Shown: positions 9,465 to 18,798 of the stretch, piece after piece
Layout: every line of letters begins with the position of its first letter
How positions within the stretch are numbered: position 1 is the first letter of the stretch
Assembly (NCBI GenBank): GCA_017619835.1
Contig: JAFZRN010000003.1
Location: 1 to 64,000, forward strand
Source: Eubacterium sp.
GTDB lineage: Bacteria; Bacillota; Clostridia; Lachnospirales; Lachnospiraceae
Direction of reading: 5' to 3'
DNA: 64,000 nt
The notes under the pieces: generated by a model
Database searches by the model: none
What the model was told of the DNA's origin: nothing
The model's input: only the letters and a program-made list of their open reading frames with translations
Program-made: the position numbers and the translations under genes

Positions 9465-12284
9465 TTATTTTACTGTGACGGGTATCATCTTGGTCAGGCC
9501 GTTCTGGGTGTAAACGTAGATCTTACATTTACCCTTACCGACTGCCTTTACCTTACCTTTCTTATTGACAGTTGCTATGGATGTATCCGTACTTTCGTAA
9601 CGGAACTTAGCGATATGTGTAGCAACCTTTTTCTTCTTTTTAAAGCTTGCTTTGATCTTGGCTGTCTTCCCCTTCTTAATCTTAAGTTTTGACTTTTTAA
9701 CCTTAAGGGATGTCGGGTTACCTTTCTTTCCTCCATCAGTTGAAGCATGAATGGATCTGGATGTTGTGATAACCTTTTCACCTGCAGAAGTATTCTTATA
9801 AGCAACGATCACGAACTTATAGTAAGAACCCTTCTTAAGCTTTTTAACTGTATAGCTCTTCTTTGAGCCGCCCTCTACAGTAGCGATCGGCTGCATCTGC
9901 TTTCCGCACTTTGCTCCGTAGATCTTATATCCATCAGCACCCTTAATCTTCTTCCAGGTAAGCTTCATGGAAGTCTTCTTAGGAGATGCTTTCGGTGTAA
10001 GATAAATGTGGGTTGAACCAGCAACATCATTCTTATCTGTGTTTTCTTCAAGTATAGCCTTCTCTTTTTCTTCTAATGAAACATTCTCCGCAAATGGTAT
10101 CTCAGCAGTGATGTCAACATCTGTTCCCGGTGTAGCTGAAGGTTCTGCTGATGGATCTGCTGTCGGCTGAGCTGAAGGATCTGCCGATGGAGAAGCAGTC
10201 GGTTCTTCTGTAGCTTCAGGAGTCGGTTCCGGTGTCGGAGTAGGCTTTGCTGCAATAGTAAAGTCTGCGAAGTCATTTTCATCTGCTATTACATAGTTTG
10301 CGGAGTCCTCACCGATAAGCTTGGCTGTTGCTTTATATGTTCCGGCCTTGGTCTCTTCGCCCGTAACTTCAACCTGGCAGTCATCTTCGTCAAGAACACC
10401 ATCAACTATCTCAGCCTTTGGCTTCTGGGCGATATCACTTTCGGTAAGCTCGGTATCGGACCACTCGAGAGTTAGTGTTTTAGGTGCTATCTCGACCTTG
10501 ATCGGATCACTTTCGGTTGTAACAGTCTTTCCGTTTCCGGAATTGGTTACGATACACTTATAATAATATGTTCCTGCGTTCTGCTTGGGAATGTTATAGG
10601 CTGCTTCGGTCGCGCCCTGAATCTCGGATGCATCCGTTCCGTCTTCCTTACATGTGCTCCACTGATAGCTGAAGTCTCCGCCATACGGAGCTGAAGCGGT
10701 AACGCTCACGCTCTTATCTGCATCACCGTAAGTGATTTCGAGATTCTCGGATTCATCAACAGTAGGTGGATAGAGCCATCTGGCGTATAAAACAATATCT
10801 TCATCGATTATATCGGTCTTAGTGTAAGTATCACCGGTTCCGTCGGCCTTTGTGTTCCATCCTATGAATGGATATTCTGATGAAGGATCGCCGGGGAAGA
10901 AATTACCGAGAGAAGTTCCCTGCTCTGTATAGAGAACCGTGAATTTTTCTTCTGCGTCTTTATCCGTATAAAATGTTATGGATTTAGTGACAGCATCTAT
11001 ATGAACACTTTCACTGACTGCACTGGGATTTTTAATATATATATCGGGATACTGAAGCTCTATCGAACCAAAATATAAATCTGTAGGTAGTTCTTGTTCA
11101 CTTGTACAGTTATTAATTATCAAAAGTCCGTCACTAAATGGGGTGATCGTTATCAATGGAAGATTATTTCGATCTTCTCCAAAGGCAACAGCTCCTCCGT
11201 ATATAGCAGAACAGTTTTCTATAGTTCCACCCAGAAGGTAATCATAAGGTTCCTTAGGATCTGCTTCATCATCTGACCTTCCATATGCAGAGATTCCTCC
11301 ACCATATTCAGCACAGCAACCTCTCAATGTTCCTCCATTCATAACAAATGAAGCGGCAGTTTCGGGATCATATTTGGCTCTGTTTGTACAACCTATTGCA
11401 CCACCTCTCGGAGCCGAACAGTCCTCAATAAGTCCTCCACTTATATTAAGGTGAGCAAAGGAATAAGCACCTATTCCTCCACCATAACCATTACTATGCG
11501 CTCTACTACTTACAGAACAGTCTCTTATGCATGAACCCGCTTTTACATTTACGGTTCCGCCACCTGTTTCCTCATCCCAGTCAACTCTGACGCCACCACC
11601 ATAATTACATGAACCAGTGGAATCACCATCAGATCTTACTGAAGCAAGACTATATGAACAATAGCTGTTCTGAATTGTGAGGCCAGCCTCAAGATTAAGA
11701 GTCGCTTTATTATATACATCTACAAGGCTCCGGCCACATGCACCCTGTTTAGTGATCTGGGTTTCATTATCAATACGATCCATAACGGAAAGCCCTTCGA
11801 AGACAGCTCCGCCATCCAGCGTGATATCATATAATGAAAGTATTACTCCATCTTCTACCTTGTTTCCACATACACCGATCATAGACTGAAGTAATCCATT
11901 TGAAGCTGCTGCTACACCATTTGCCGGATCACCCGGATCAATAGTTCTTGTAAGTTTGATATCCGGAGAAGTTCCCTTAATTGTCATAGTTCTGTTTACA
12001 ATCAGGCGAGAAGTAGGCTTATTCTTTTCTGCTGTTTTACACGGCACATCAAAACTCTGCGTGATAATGATACAATTAATTGTTGTATCGTTAAGAGCAG
12101 CCTCAAGTTCAGACAGCGAACTTACTTCTGCCTCTTTTACTACTACGGTACTTTCCTCGCCGCCTTCTTCGCCACCTTCTTCGGCATAAACAGGCTTGCT
12201 CATTCCCGTCATAACTCCAATGATCATGATCAGGCTCAGTAAGCCGCATAGTAATCTTTGTCTCATAGTTACATTTCTTAACAT
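9465..12284 (-). CDS. Large secreted beta-helix/InlB-repeat/FN3-BIG2 surface protein (939 aa)
   Basis: The signal peptide ends near KPVYAEEG. Residues 50-420 form a Gly-rich parallel beta-helix region (repeats such as GGGIGAYSFAHLNISGGLIE). Next comes a Listeria-Bacteroides (InlB B) repeat near 430-515 (YPFIGWNTKADGTG, IVLYARW). An Ig-like domain follows (515-610, FSYQWSTC and YYYKCIVTN), then an MBG-like segment, a Pro/Thr/Ser linker (about 690-735), FN3 (about 760-850) and BIG2 (855-939). M1 is chosen because AAAGG lies 8 bp upstream, whereas M7 has no site. It is divergent from the HTH regulator at 12439 and shares with it the palindrome at 12371-12383. It is likely a wall-associated adhesin or autotransporter-like passenger fold. 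Confidence 0.8.
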   Translation of the reverse strand: MLRNVTMRQRLLCGLLSLIMIIGVMTGMSKPVYAEEGGEEGGEESTVVVKEAEVSSLSELEAALNDTTINCIIITQSFDVPCKTAEKNKPTSRLIVNRTMTIKGTSPDIKLTRTIDPGDPANGVAAASNGLLQSMIGVCGNKVEDGVILSLYDITLDGGAVFEGLSVMDRIDNETQITKQGACGRSLVDVYNKATLNLEAGLTIQNSYCSYSLASVRSDGDSTGSCNYGGGVRVDWDEETGGGTVNVKAGSCIRDCSVSSRAHSNGYGGGIGAYSFAHLNISGGLIEDCSAPRGGAIGCTNRAKYDPETAASFVMNGGTLRGCCAEYGGGISAYGRSDDEADPKEPYDYLLGGTIENCSAIYGGAVAFGEDRNNLPLITITPFSDGLLIINNCTSEQELPTDLYFGSIELQYPDIYIKNPSAVSESVHIDAVTKSITFYTDKDAEEKFTVLYTEQGTSLGNFFPGDPSSEYPFIGWNTKADGTGDTYTKTDIIDEDIVLYARWLYPPTVDESENLEITYGDADKSVSVTASAPYGGDFSYQWSTCKEDGTDASEIQGATEAAYNIPKQNAGTYYYKCIVTNSGNGKTVTTESDPIKVEIAPKTLTLEWSDTELTESDIAQKPKAEIVDGVLDEDDCQVEVTGEETKAGTYKATAKLIGEDSANYVIADENDFADFTIAAKPTPTPEPTPEATEEPTASPSADPSAQPTADPSAEPSATPGTDVDITAEIPFAENVSLEEKEKAILEENTDKNDVAGSTHIYLTPKASPKKTSMKLTWKKIKGADGYKIYGAKCGKQMQPIATVEGGSKKSYTVKKLKKGSYYKFVIVAYKNTSAGEKVITTSRSIHASTDGGKKGNPTSLKVKKSKLKIKKGKTAKIKASFKKKKKVATHIAKFRYESTDTSIATVNKKGKVKAVGKGKCKIYVYTQNGLTKMIPVTVK

Positions 12285-12370
12285 ACTTAAAACCTTTCTA
12301 TAATAATACTAAAACAAAAACCAACATCCCCTATTCTAACATCAAACAAAAAATAGTTCTATATAAATTT

Positions 12371-12405
12371 TTGTCAATGACAAGAATGACAACAATGGGT
12401 ATAAT
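12371..12405 (+). promoter_or_regulatory. Regulator promoter with overlapping palindrome
   Basis: ATGACA (12377-12382), a 17-bp spacer and TATAAT (12400-12405) form a good promoter for the regulator gene. The 13-bp perfect palindrome TTGTCA-A-TGACAA (12371-12383) covers the -35 box. A further TGACAA lies at 12387-12392. The same half-site occurs upstream of the surface genes at 2444 and 9280. Binding over a -35 fits autorepression; this is inference. Confidence 0.6.
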
Positions 12406-12438
12406 GGTAAGAGATTAATATGAAACGGAGAAGTTGCA

Positions 12439-13857
12439 ATGTTAAGTATTCAGTTATCAAAGCTGCTTAAGGAGCTGGATCTTTCCGGAAAGGAGCTGGC
12501 GGACTACAGTGGTATCAATCCATCGATAGTAAGCCGTATCAAGACCGCGGAAAGGTCTCCGAAGCCATCGAGTTCCACTATATCCAAACTTCTGGACGGA
12601 CTTATTCTGTATGTAAGCACCAAGCATCAGGAAGCCACGATCAGGAATTTTCTTCTGGAAAATGATATCAATCCGAGTGATGACCTTAAGAAGGATATCA
12701 TCTCCTACCTCTATCAGAACAGTACCGAAGCTGTTCTTTCCATGGAGAACAACAAGAATAAGAATATCAACTTTAAACATTTTGCGGAGAAGCTGAATGC
12801 AGTTATGGATCTTACCAATCTGTCCAACATCAAGCTCAGCAAAAATCTGAATGTTGATCCTTCATATATAAGCAGATTCAGAAAAGGTGAAAGAATTCCC
12901 AAGGCCAATTCCATTCTTCTCGAAAAGCTCTGTCAGTATCTTTATGACAGAGCGGTTTCTCATGATCAGCTGGATCAGCTTTGTGAAATGATAAAACTTA
13001 CAGATTATCAGCTTATGGATGAAGGAACTGTTTATTCTTCCTTTAAAGACTGGTTGTGTGATTTTTCAAGAAGCAGTCTTGCCATCATGCAGCTTCTGAA
13101 AAGTATCAGTACTTTTTCTCCGGTCACTTCCACGAAGCTTCCAAGCTATAATGATGTAGCTAAGCCGTCAATTATAGATGAAGATACTCTCTACTACGTC
13201 GGCGAATCCGGAATTCAGGACGCAAGCGAACGTTTCCTAGTAACGGTTATTGAAAAAAATGTGCCCGAAGTCTGGCTCTATTCAGACGAACCCATTAACT
13301 GGATGACCTCAAGCCCTGTCTTCTATATTAAATGGGTTGTCTTAATGAGCGAGCTTGTGAAAAAGGGAGTAAAGATCAAGATAATCCATAATATCGAACG
13401 TGATGCAACCGAAATGGTCATGGCTATCCAGAGCTGGATGCCGCTTTATGTCAGCGGTTGTGTGGAACCCTATTATTCAAATATAAGACTGGGAAAGAGA
13501 TTTTCACATACGATATTTATTGCGCCCGGAACGTGTGCCATCACATCGGATGCTATTCAGGGTTATTCGGCTGAAAGCATATATACTTTCCATAGAGACG
13601 AGAAAGTTTTATCTCATTATGAAAAGCAGTTTGACAGAATGCTTAAGGATTGTAATCCTCTTGCTCAGATCTATTCGGGCACCGGAAATACTTATACAAA
13701 CGAAAATAAACTGGAATCTTCAGAGCTTGATAATATCAGTATCGCGGTCACAAGCAGTTCGGCTATTGTAAAGAAGCTGGATGATCCGCAGATCACGATT
13801 GCCTTCATGCATCCTATCATGAGAGATGCGATAAGAACTTTCCTCAGACAATTATAG
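12439..13857 (+). CDS. Double-HTH (XRE/Cro-CI) transcriptional regulator (472 aa)
   Basis: Two Cro/CI-type helix-turn-helix domains are visible. One is at residues 3-55 (LSGKELADYSGINPSIVSRI) and the second at about 115-170 (NIKLSKNLNVDPSYISRFRK, GERIPKA). The C-terminal 260 residues look like a sensor or effector domain. The stretch LMSELVKKGVKIKIIHNIER followed by a Trp-rich segment recalls phospholipase-D-like effector folds of other regulators, but that is a loose comparison. GGAG lies 9 bp before the ATG. Its position, divergent from one surface gene and beside others with the same TTGTCAA elements, makes it the best candidate for their regulator. A terminator follows at 13869. Confidence 0.75.
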   Translation: MLSIQLSKLLKELDLSGKELADYSGINPSIVSRIKTAERSPKPSSSTISKLLDGLILYVSTKHQEATIRNFLLENDINPSDDLKKDIISYLYQNSTEAVLSMENNKNKNINFKHFAEKLNAVMDLTNLSNIKLSKNLNVDPSYISRFRKGERIPKANSILLEKLCQYLYDRAVSHDQLDQLCEMIKLTDYQLMDEGTVYSSFKDWLCDFSRSSLAIMQLLKSISTFSPVTSTKLPSYNDVAKPSIIDEDTLYYVGESGIQDASERFLVTVIEKNVPEVWLYSDEPINWMTSSPVFYIKWVVLMSELVKKGVKIKIIHNIERDATEMVMAIQSWMPLYVSGCVEPYYSNIRLGKRFSHTIFIAPGTCAITSDAIQGYSAESIYTFHRDEKVLSHYEKQFDRMLKDCNPLAQIYSGTGNTYTNENKLESSELDNISIAVTSSSAIVKKLDDPQITIAFMHPIMRDAIRTFLRQL

Positions 13858-13868
13858 ATACAACAAAG

Positions 13869-13890
13869 AAAGCCGCCTTTCGGCGGCTTC
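13869..13890 (+). terminator. Terminator of the HTH regulator gene
   Basis: AGCCGCC-TTTC-GGCGGCT followed by TCC, 12 bp after the stop; the T tract is short. Confidence 0.65.
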
Positions 13891-13968
13891 CTCGTATGAA
13901 AAAATGTGGGGGAAGGTATAGAATCCTTCATTTGGAACATCTTCAATATAACAAGTAATTATGAAGAA

Positions 13969-13993
13969 CCTTTGTTATAAATGTGAACAAAGG
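13969..13993 (-). terminator. Weak terminator of the 914-aa gene
   Basis: CCTTTGTT and AACAAAGG are separated by 9 bp, followed on the minus strand by TTCTTCATAATT. It lies 16 bp past the stop codon. The T tract is interrupted, so activity is uncertain. Confidence 0.4.
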
Positions 13994-14008
13994 GTGAAGT
14001 CTTGGAAT

Positions 14009-16753
14009 CTATTTAACATACGTGAAAAATTCATTGCCCTGATCTTCACATCTTAACTGGAAAGCGTACCTCTGAAGACGTACTTCTTTATCCTCCATCG
14101 GGTCATAATATCTAATAAAATCGTCGTTGTAGCTGACCACCAGAACGTATCCGTCCGGTATCTTTGCCACAAACGGACTTCCGTCACTGAGATAGCCCAC
14201 GGCGGTATCCAGCTTGACTCCCGAGATGTTGATTCCCCTCGCAGTGGAATTGTACATCTCGAAACTTTTTACAAAGTCTCCCGTTGTTCTGACCTCGTCA
14301 TAGTCTGCATTGACTCCGGCCGCAAGCAGGCACATATAGTTGCATGCCGCAAAGCTGTCTTCGACGGAATCTACCGCTTTATAGTTAAATGTCCCGGCCA
14401 CGGTAAGGTATGGACGTATAATCTTATCCCGGTACATAGTGGCACCGAAGGCATCAACTACGAAACCGCCGTTCTGATAGACGTCATTTATCGCTTTACC
14501 CACGCTGTCCGAGCTTCCTCTTATCCCGGACGGGCCGTAGATATAAGAAGCGGTCTTATCTACTATATCACCCTCATACTTAACTTCGGCGGTATCTGTT
14601 GCCGATGAAACCTTGGTGAAAAGCTCCTCATTTCCGGATCTGACATAGACCCTGAGAGGAAATCTCAGATAAAGCTCTTTGTTTCCGACTTCATTCTTGA
14701 TGGACTGGACCGTTACGGTTTCCGACGCCTCGGTCGGCTTAAATGTTATATAATCGTCCGGCGCATCAGTTATCTCGCCGGTCTCTTCGTTCACATATTT
14801 TCTCGTAAGATAGATCGTTCTGTTCTTATGGACAACCTTCGATATAAGGATGCCCTCACGCTCATACTTTTTGACAAGCGAACCGTTCCTTCGAACGATA
14901 TATATCGCGTCATAAAGGAACTTCGGCGAGCCGTCCTTTTCTCTTGAAACGTAGTCGCTTTTTGCGGTTCCGTACATGATGTCATTTCCGACAAAGCCGA
15001 TAAGCTGAAGCCTGTGATCAGCTTCCTTCATAACCTTTTCGGTCCTGTTCTCAAAGTCGATAATGGTTATCTCCTTCGTCTTGGTGAGATCGGCACTGTC
15101 CGGATAAGCAAGCACCTTCATGTCCTCCGAAACGGCCGCATGACCGGAAGGAAGACTCTCGATCCTCTCGGTGGATTTACCCGAGAAGACATCGATTGAA
15201 AGCATTGTCTCTCCGATAAGAAGATAGAATACTCTTTCCTGTTTATCGTAAAAAGCAAGCCGTCCGACGGTAAGCTCCATCTCATCGAGACAGAGATTCG
15301 AAGAAACAAACTTAAGCTCTCTCAGCGTGGTCTCGGCGATATTATATTCGTACAGGATAACTCCCGTACTGCCCTCGCGGGGACCTTCGTTTATCCTTCC
15401 GAACACAACAAAATCAAGCGTCTCGTCATCCAGCGAAAGGAGCTTTATATCATAACCCTCCTGAGGTGTACGTTCCTTTTCGGCCTCATCGCTTGAGGTT
15501 CCGTACACACTCGAGTAGGTCTTGTCGATACTGTTGTATATCCAGAGGCTGTTGTCAGCCACAAATGCTAGCTTCTTTGAATTCTCATTCGCAATGAATT
15601 TCGGATTCGCATCCGCCATCAGCCCAAGCTTCAGCGAATTGGAGACGGGGTCGATCCCGTCCGAGTTGAAATCCTGATGAATGAATCTCTGGTAATCGGT
15701 TACCTTTATCGCGGCAGCGCCATTATCGTAATCCAGCGAAAGATACTCTGAAACAGCGTAGGTCTTAACGACGTCATTTTCATCGGAAATGGTTTTGTAC
15801 CGGAGCTCAATGAGAGCACTTGTATCCGTGACCTCCTTGATCTTGGGTACCGGATCACTGAGCCGCTCCATCCTGAGACCGCTTATGATAACGTCCTCAT
15901 AAGAAGAGTTCAGCGTGACATAAGCGGGATTACCGCTGGCATTTACATTGGCCGCGGTCTCCGCATTATATACCGAACTGCTGGCATCCAGACTTCCGAA
16001 AACCTTGGAAAGATCGGCCTCGCTCACGCCTGCCATGGCATCCGTGGTGGTGGCGATCTGTCTTTCGGACTGCTCTTCTTCCTTCGCCTTTGCAAGATCG
16101 GCCAGCACGCCCGATACGTTAAATGTCGTGATCGCATTTGTGCTGCTGGCGAGGTCCATTATCTCTTTGTTGGCATCATATACCGCATCCGTGAAACGCT
16201 TGGAATAAGCAATAAATCCGCTGAGTCTGCACTCCTTGAAGTAAACAACTCTCGTGTAGAAATTAATAGTCTTGCTTTCACCGATAACCTTTATAACTAA
16301 GCTGTACTCGGTTCCTTCGGCAAGATTCATTCTGAGATCCGCCTGATAATTGCTGTAAAATGCGTCTCCGGGGATGTTCTTATACTTATCCTTTACATCG
16401 GATACGAATCTGAAATCACCTTCTTCAACAAGATTGGTCCCGTCGAAGGAACGAATCTCATATCTGATCTCGGAGTTCTTATCAACACTGTTGCTCAGGA
16501 GCACATTTATCTGCCTTGCGCTGTCAATCGGAATTATGGAATCACGATAAAGACCGGTATCAATAGTATTGGTATAACCCAGCATACTATTTACCGGTTC
16601 TCCATCATAAAGCAGATAAGCCTTGTCCATGGTGGGATTGAATCCCTCTACGGCACGGGTGGTCCGACCTCTGTTCTGTATGAAGTTAAAGGAAAGAGTC
16701 GATGCCACAAATATCAGTGTAAAGAGCAGGACTCCGATTAATCTCCGAAGCAT
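14009..16753 (-). CDS. Membrane-anchored extracytoplasmic protein with C39-like C-terminus (914 aa)
   Basis: One N-terminal membrane segment (residues 4-25) is followed by a long extracytoplasmic part. Residues 25-180 are beta-rich, 180-260 are Ala/Ser-rich and helical, and 320-620 look like a WD/beta-propeller-type repeat region (LAFVADNSLWIYNSIDKTYS, DFVVFGRINEGP). The last ~170 residues resemble a papain-like C39-type fold (DSFAACNYMCLLAAGVNADY, then DGYVLVVSYNDDFIRYYDP). A catalytic Cys/His pair is not convincing. The gene overlaps the end of pfkA by 16 bp, so its translation is probably coupled. I do not recognise a named family, and its role is unknown. Confidence 0.65.
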   Translation of the reverse strand: MLRRLIGVLLFTLIFVASTLSFNFIQNRGRTTRAVEGFNPTMDKAYLLYDGEPVNSMLGYTNTIDTGLYRDSIIPIDSARQINVLLSNSVDKNSEIRYEIRSFDGTNLVEEGDFRFVSDVKDKYKNIPGDAFYSNYQADLRMNLAEGTEYSLVIKVIGESKTINFYTRVVYFKECRLSGFIAYSKRFTDAVYDANKEIMDLASSTNAITTFNVSGVLADLAKAKEEEQSERQIATTTDAMAGVSEADLSKVFGSLDASSSVYNAETAANVNASGNPAYVTLNSSYEDVIISGLRMERLSDPVPKIKEVTDTSALIELRYKTISDENDVVKTYAVSEYLSLDYDNGAAAIKVTDYQRFIHQDFNSDGIDPVSNSLKLGLMADANPKFIANENSKKLAFVADNSLWIYNSIDKTYSSVYGTSSDEAEKERTPQEGYDIKLLSLDDETLDFVVFGRINEGPREGSTGVILYEYNIAETTLRELKFVSSNLCLDEMELTVGRLAFYDKQERVFYLLIGETMLSIDVFSGKSTERIESLPSGHAAVSEDMKVLAYPDSADLTKTKEITIIDFENRTEKVMKEADHRLQLIGFVGNDIMYGTAKSDYVSREKDGSPKFLYDAIYIVRRNGSLVKKYEREGILISKVVHKNRTIYLTRKYVNEETGEITDAPDDYITFKPTEASETVTVQSIKNEVGNKELYLRFPLRVYVRSGNEELFTKVSSATDTAEVKYEGDIVDKTASYIYGPSGIRGSSDSVGKAINDVYQNGGFVVDAFGATMYRDKIIRPYLTVAGTFNYKAVDSVEDSFAACNYMCLLAAGVNADYDEVRTTGDFVKSFEMYNSTARGINISGVKLDTAVGYLSDGSPFVAKIPDGYVLVVSYNDDFIRYYDPMEDKEVRLQRYAFQLRCEDQGNEFFTYVK

Positions 16754-17814
16754 ATACCCAGTGTTTTAGCCTCCTGAATAAGCTGATCATCAGGCTCAAC
16801 ATACTTAAGCTTTCCTGCGGATTCCTCCATAGGGATTGCTGTAACCTGATTGTTCTTGAATACTACAAGCTTACCGAAATCTTTATCCTTGAAGAGCTCG
16901 GCAGCCTTTGCACCGAAGCGGCTTGAAAGTACTCTGTCGTATGCATCCGGATTTCCACCTCTCTGGGTATGTCCCGGAACGGCAACTCTTACTTCCGCAT
17001 TCGGATATTTGTTCTGAATATCATCTGCAACTTCATATGCGATCGAAGGATATTTCTTATCGGCAAGTTTAGCCTTTCTCTCCTTCTTCGGAAGCTTAGC
17101 TATCTCTTTGGATATAGCTCCCTCTGCAACTACGATGATTGCAAACTTCTTACCCATCTTCTTACGTTTTTCGATGGCTTTATAAACCTTCTTCATATCA
17201 TAAGGAATCTCGGGAAGGAGGATAACATCAGCTCCGCCGGCAACGCCTGCGTAAAGTGTGATCCAGCCAACCTTATGTCCCATTGTCTCGATAACGAAAA
17301 CTCTGTTATGAGACTCGGCTGTTGTATAGATACAGTCGATAGCATGAGTAGCCACATCGATAGCACTCTGGAAGCCAAATGTCACGTCTGTGCCCCAGAT
17401 ATCGTTATCAATGGTCTTCGGAAGTCCGATAACGTTAAGGCCTTCCTGATACAGTCTGTTTGCTGTCTTCTGCGAACCATTTCCACCGAGGACAAACAGA
17501 CAGTCAAGCTCAAGCTTCTTGTAGGTCTTGATCATTGCGGGAACCTTCTCAACACCGTCATCTGTAGGTGTGTCGATGTACTTAAAAGGAACTCTGGAGG
17601 TTCCGAGAACAGTACCGCCCTTTGCAAGAAGTCCGGAGAACTCCATCGGCTCCATCTTCTTGTAATTGCCATAGATCAGTCCCTTGTAGCCCTCAAGGAA
17701 GCCATATATCTCAACATCCTTGTAAAGGTTTTCCATACCCTTTACTACGCCTCTCATTGTCGGGTTAAGTGCCTGACAATCACCGCCACTTGTAAGAATT
17801 CCTATCTTTTTCAT
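16738..17814 (-). CDS. pfkA: 6-phosphofructokinase (358 aa)
   Basis: It phosphorylates fructose-6-phosphate to the 1,6-bisphosphate, the committed step of glycolysis. The N-terminal GILTSGGDCQALNPTMRGVV is the nucleotide-binding start. PKTIDNDIWGTD carries the catalytic Asp, and PGHTQRGG is the substrate loop. The motif usually read as GGDGS is GGNGS here, and the usual MGR is MGH. The Gly after the Asn is that of ATP-dependent enzymes, while PKTIDND is more common in PPi-type or mixed clades. A group III-like enzyme is likely, and the phosphoryl donor is not certain. It lies 12 bp after recR and overlaps the 914-aa gene. Confidence 0.93.
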   Translation of the reverse strand: MKKIGILTSGGDCQALNPTMRGVVKGMENLYKDVEIYGFLEGYKGLIYGNYKKMEPMEFSGLLAKGGTVLGTSRVPFKYIDTPTDDGVEKVPAMIKTYKKLELDCLFVLGGNGSQKTANRLYQEGLNVIGLPKTIDNDIWGTDVTFGFQSAIDVATHAIDCIYTTAESHNRVFVIETMGHKVGWITLYAGVAGGADVILLPEIPYDMKKVYKAIEKRKKMGKKFAIIVVAEGAISKEIAKLPKKERKAKLADKKYPSIAYEVADDIQNKYPNAEVRVAVPGHTQRGGNPDAYDRVLSSRFGAKAAELFKDKDFGKLVVFKNNQVTAIPMEESAGKLKYVEPDDQLIQEAKTLGICFGD

Positions 17815-17826
17815 ACTACCCCTCCT

Positions 17827-18423
17827 TTATAATTCTACTCTGCCGTCGAGTGCGCGCATCAGCGTGACTTCGTCGGTAACCTCCAGGTCACCGCCCACGG
17901 GGACGCCGCTTGCGATACGCGTAACCTTGATGCCGGCCGGCTTGACCAGCTTGGATATATACATTGCCGTCGCCTCTCCTTCAACCGAAGAGTTGGTGGC
18001 GATTATGATTTCGTCCACATCCTCTCTCAGCCTGATGAGAAGCTCCTTCAGGCGTATCTCCTCTGGGCCTATACCCTGGCTCGGATTGATAACGCCGTGA
18101 AGCACGTGATAAACTCCCTCGTACTTGCCGGTCCTCTCGTATGCCGCCATATCTCTCGGTGACTCAACCACCATTATGGTCTTATGGTCTCTGCCGGGAG
18201 CCGAGCATATCGGACAAAGCTCGTTATCGGTTATGGTAAAACACTCTTTGCAGTATTTGATTTTCTTCTTGGCATTTACAATTGCCTCCGAAAGAGCCTG
18301 GGCTCTGTCATCCGGCATATTTATGATGTAAAATGCCAGCCTCTGGGCACTTCTCGAGCCGATGCCCGGAAGATGACTCAGTTCTTCAATGAGGCGATTA
18401 ACTTCGCCGCCGTAAATGTTCAT
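17827..18423 (-). CDS. recR: Recombination mediator RecR (198 aa)
   Basis: It helps load RecA at gaps within the RecFOR pathway. Visible parts are the helix-hairpin-helix region ([20 protein letters not shown]), a four-Cys zinc motif ([16 protein letters not shown]) and a Toprim domain ([27 protein letters not shown]). Length is normal for the family. The start codon abuts the ybaB stop and GGAGG lies inside the end of ybaB. The order dnaX-ybaB-recR is the conserved bacterial arrangement. Confidence 0.97.
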   Translation of the reverse strand: MNIYGGEVNRLIEELSHLPGIGSRSAQRLAFYIINMPDDRAQALSEAIVNAKKKIKYCKECFTITDNELCPICSAPGRDHKTIMVVESPRDMAAYERTGKYEGVYHVLHGVINPSQGIGPEEIRLKELLIRLREDVDEIIIATNSSVEGEATAMYISKLVKPAGIKVTRIASGVPVGGDLEVTDEVTLMRALDGRVEL

Positions 18424-18777
18424 TTAAAACAGTCCTCCGAAGCCTCCGCCCATACCGCCTGTTATCTTGCCAAGCTGCTCCTTCTCATCGTCTGCCTGAG
18501 CGCGGATTGCCTCATTAACGGCAGCCATTATAAGGTCCTGAAGCATCTCTATATCATCAGGGTCCACAACCTCCTCGGCTATGGTAACCTCGGTAATCTC
18601 CTTTTGTCCGTTGATCTTAACCTTAACAACACCGCCGCCGCTGGTAGCCTCGTATTCCTTTTCCTCCAGCTCAGCCTGTGTCTGCTCCATCTGCTTCTGC
18701 ATTCTCTGCGCCTGCTTCATCAGATTATTCATGTTTCCGGGCATCATTCCTCCCGGATAACCACCTCTCTTTGCCAT
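18424..18777 (-). CDS. ybaB: YbaB/EbfC nucleoid-associated protein (117 aa)
   Basis: This is a small DNA-binding dimer family member. The Gly/Met-rich start ([20 protein letters not shown]) leads into a long helix ([20 protein letters not shown]) and a beta region ([17 protein letters not shown]). The Gly-Phe-rich tail ends in GGFGGLF. AAAGGAGG precedes the start. It lies between dnaX and recR, as in most bacteria. Confidence 0.95.
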   Translation of the reverse strand: MAKRGGYPGGMMPGNMNNLMKQAQRMQKQMEQTQAELEEKEYEATSGGGVVKVKINGQKEITEVTIAEEVVDPDDIEMLQDLIMAAVNEAIRAQADDEKEQLGKITGGMGGGFGGLF

Positions 18778-18798
18778 TTTTGTAAAGCCTCCTTTTTT

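Noticed and set aside
2633..12284. Sortase-anchored (LPXTG) surface proteins
   Set aside because: None of the C-termini has LPXTG, a hydrophobic segment and a charged tail; all end in BIG2 domains.
16738..17814. PPi-dependent phosphofructokinase
   Set aside because: The Gly after the altered GGN is that of ATP enzymes; PPi enzymes have Asp there. The donor is left open but PPi is less likely.
16969..17832. Plus-strand open frame opposite pfkA
   Set aside because: It lies wholly antisense to a well-conserved enzyme and has no ribosome binding site or family resemblance.
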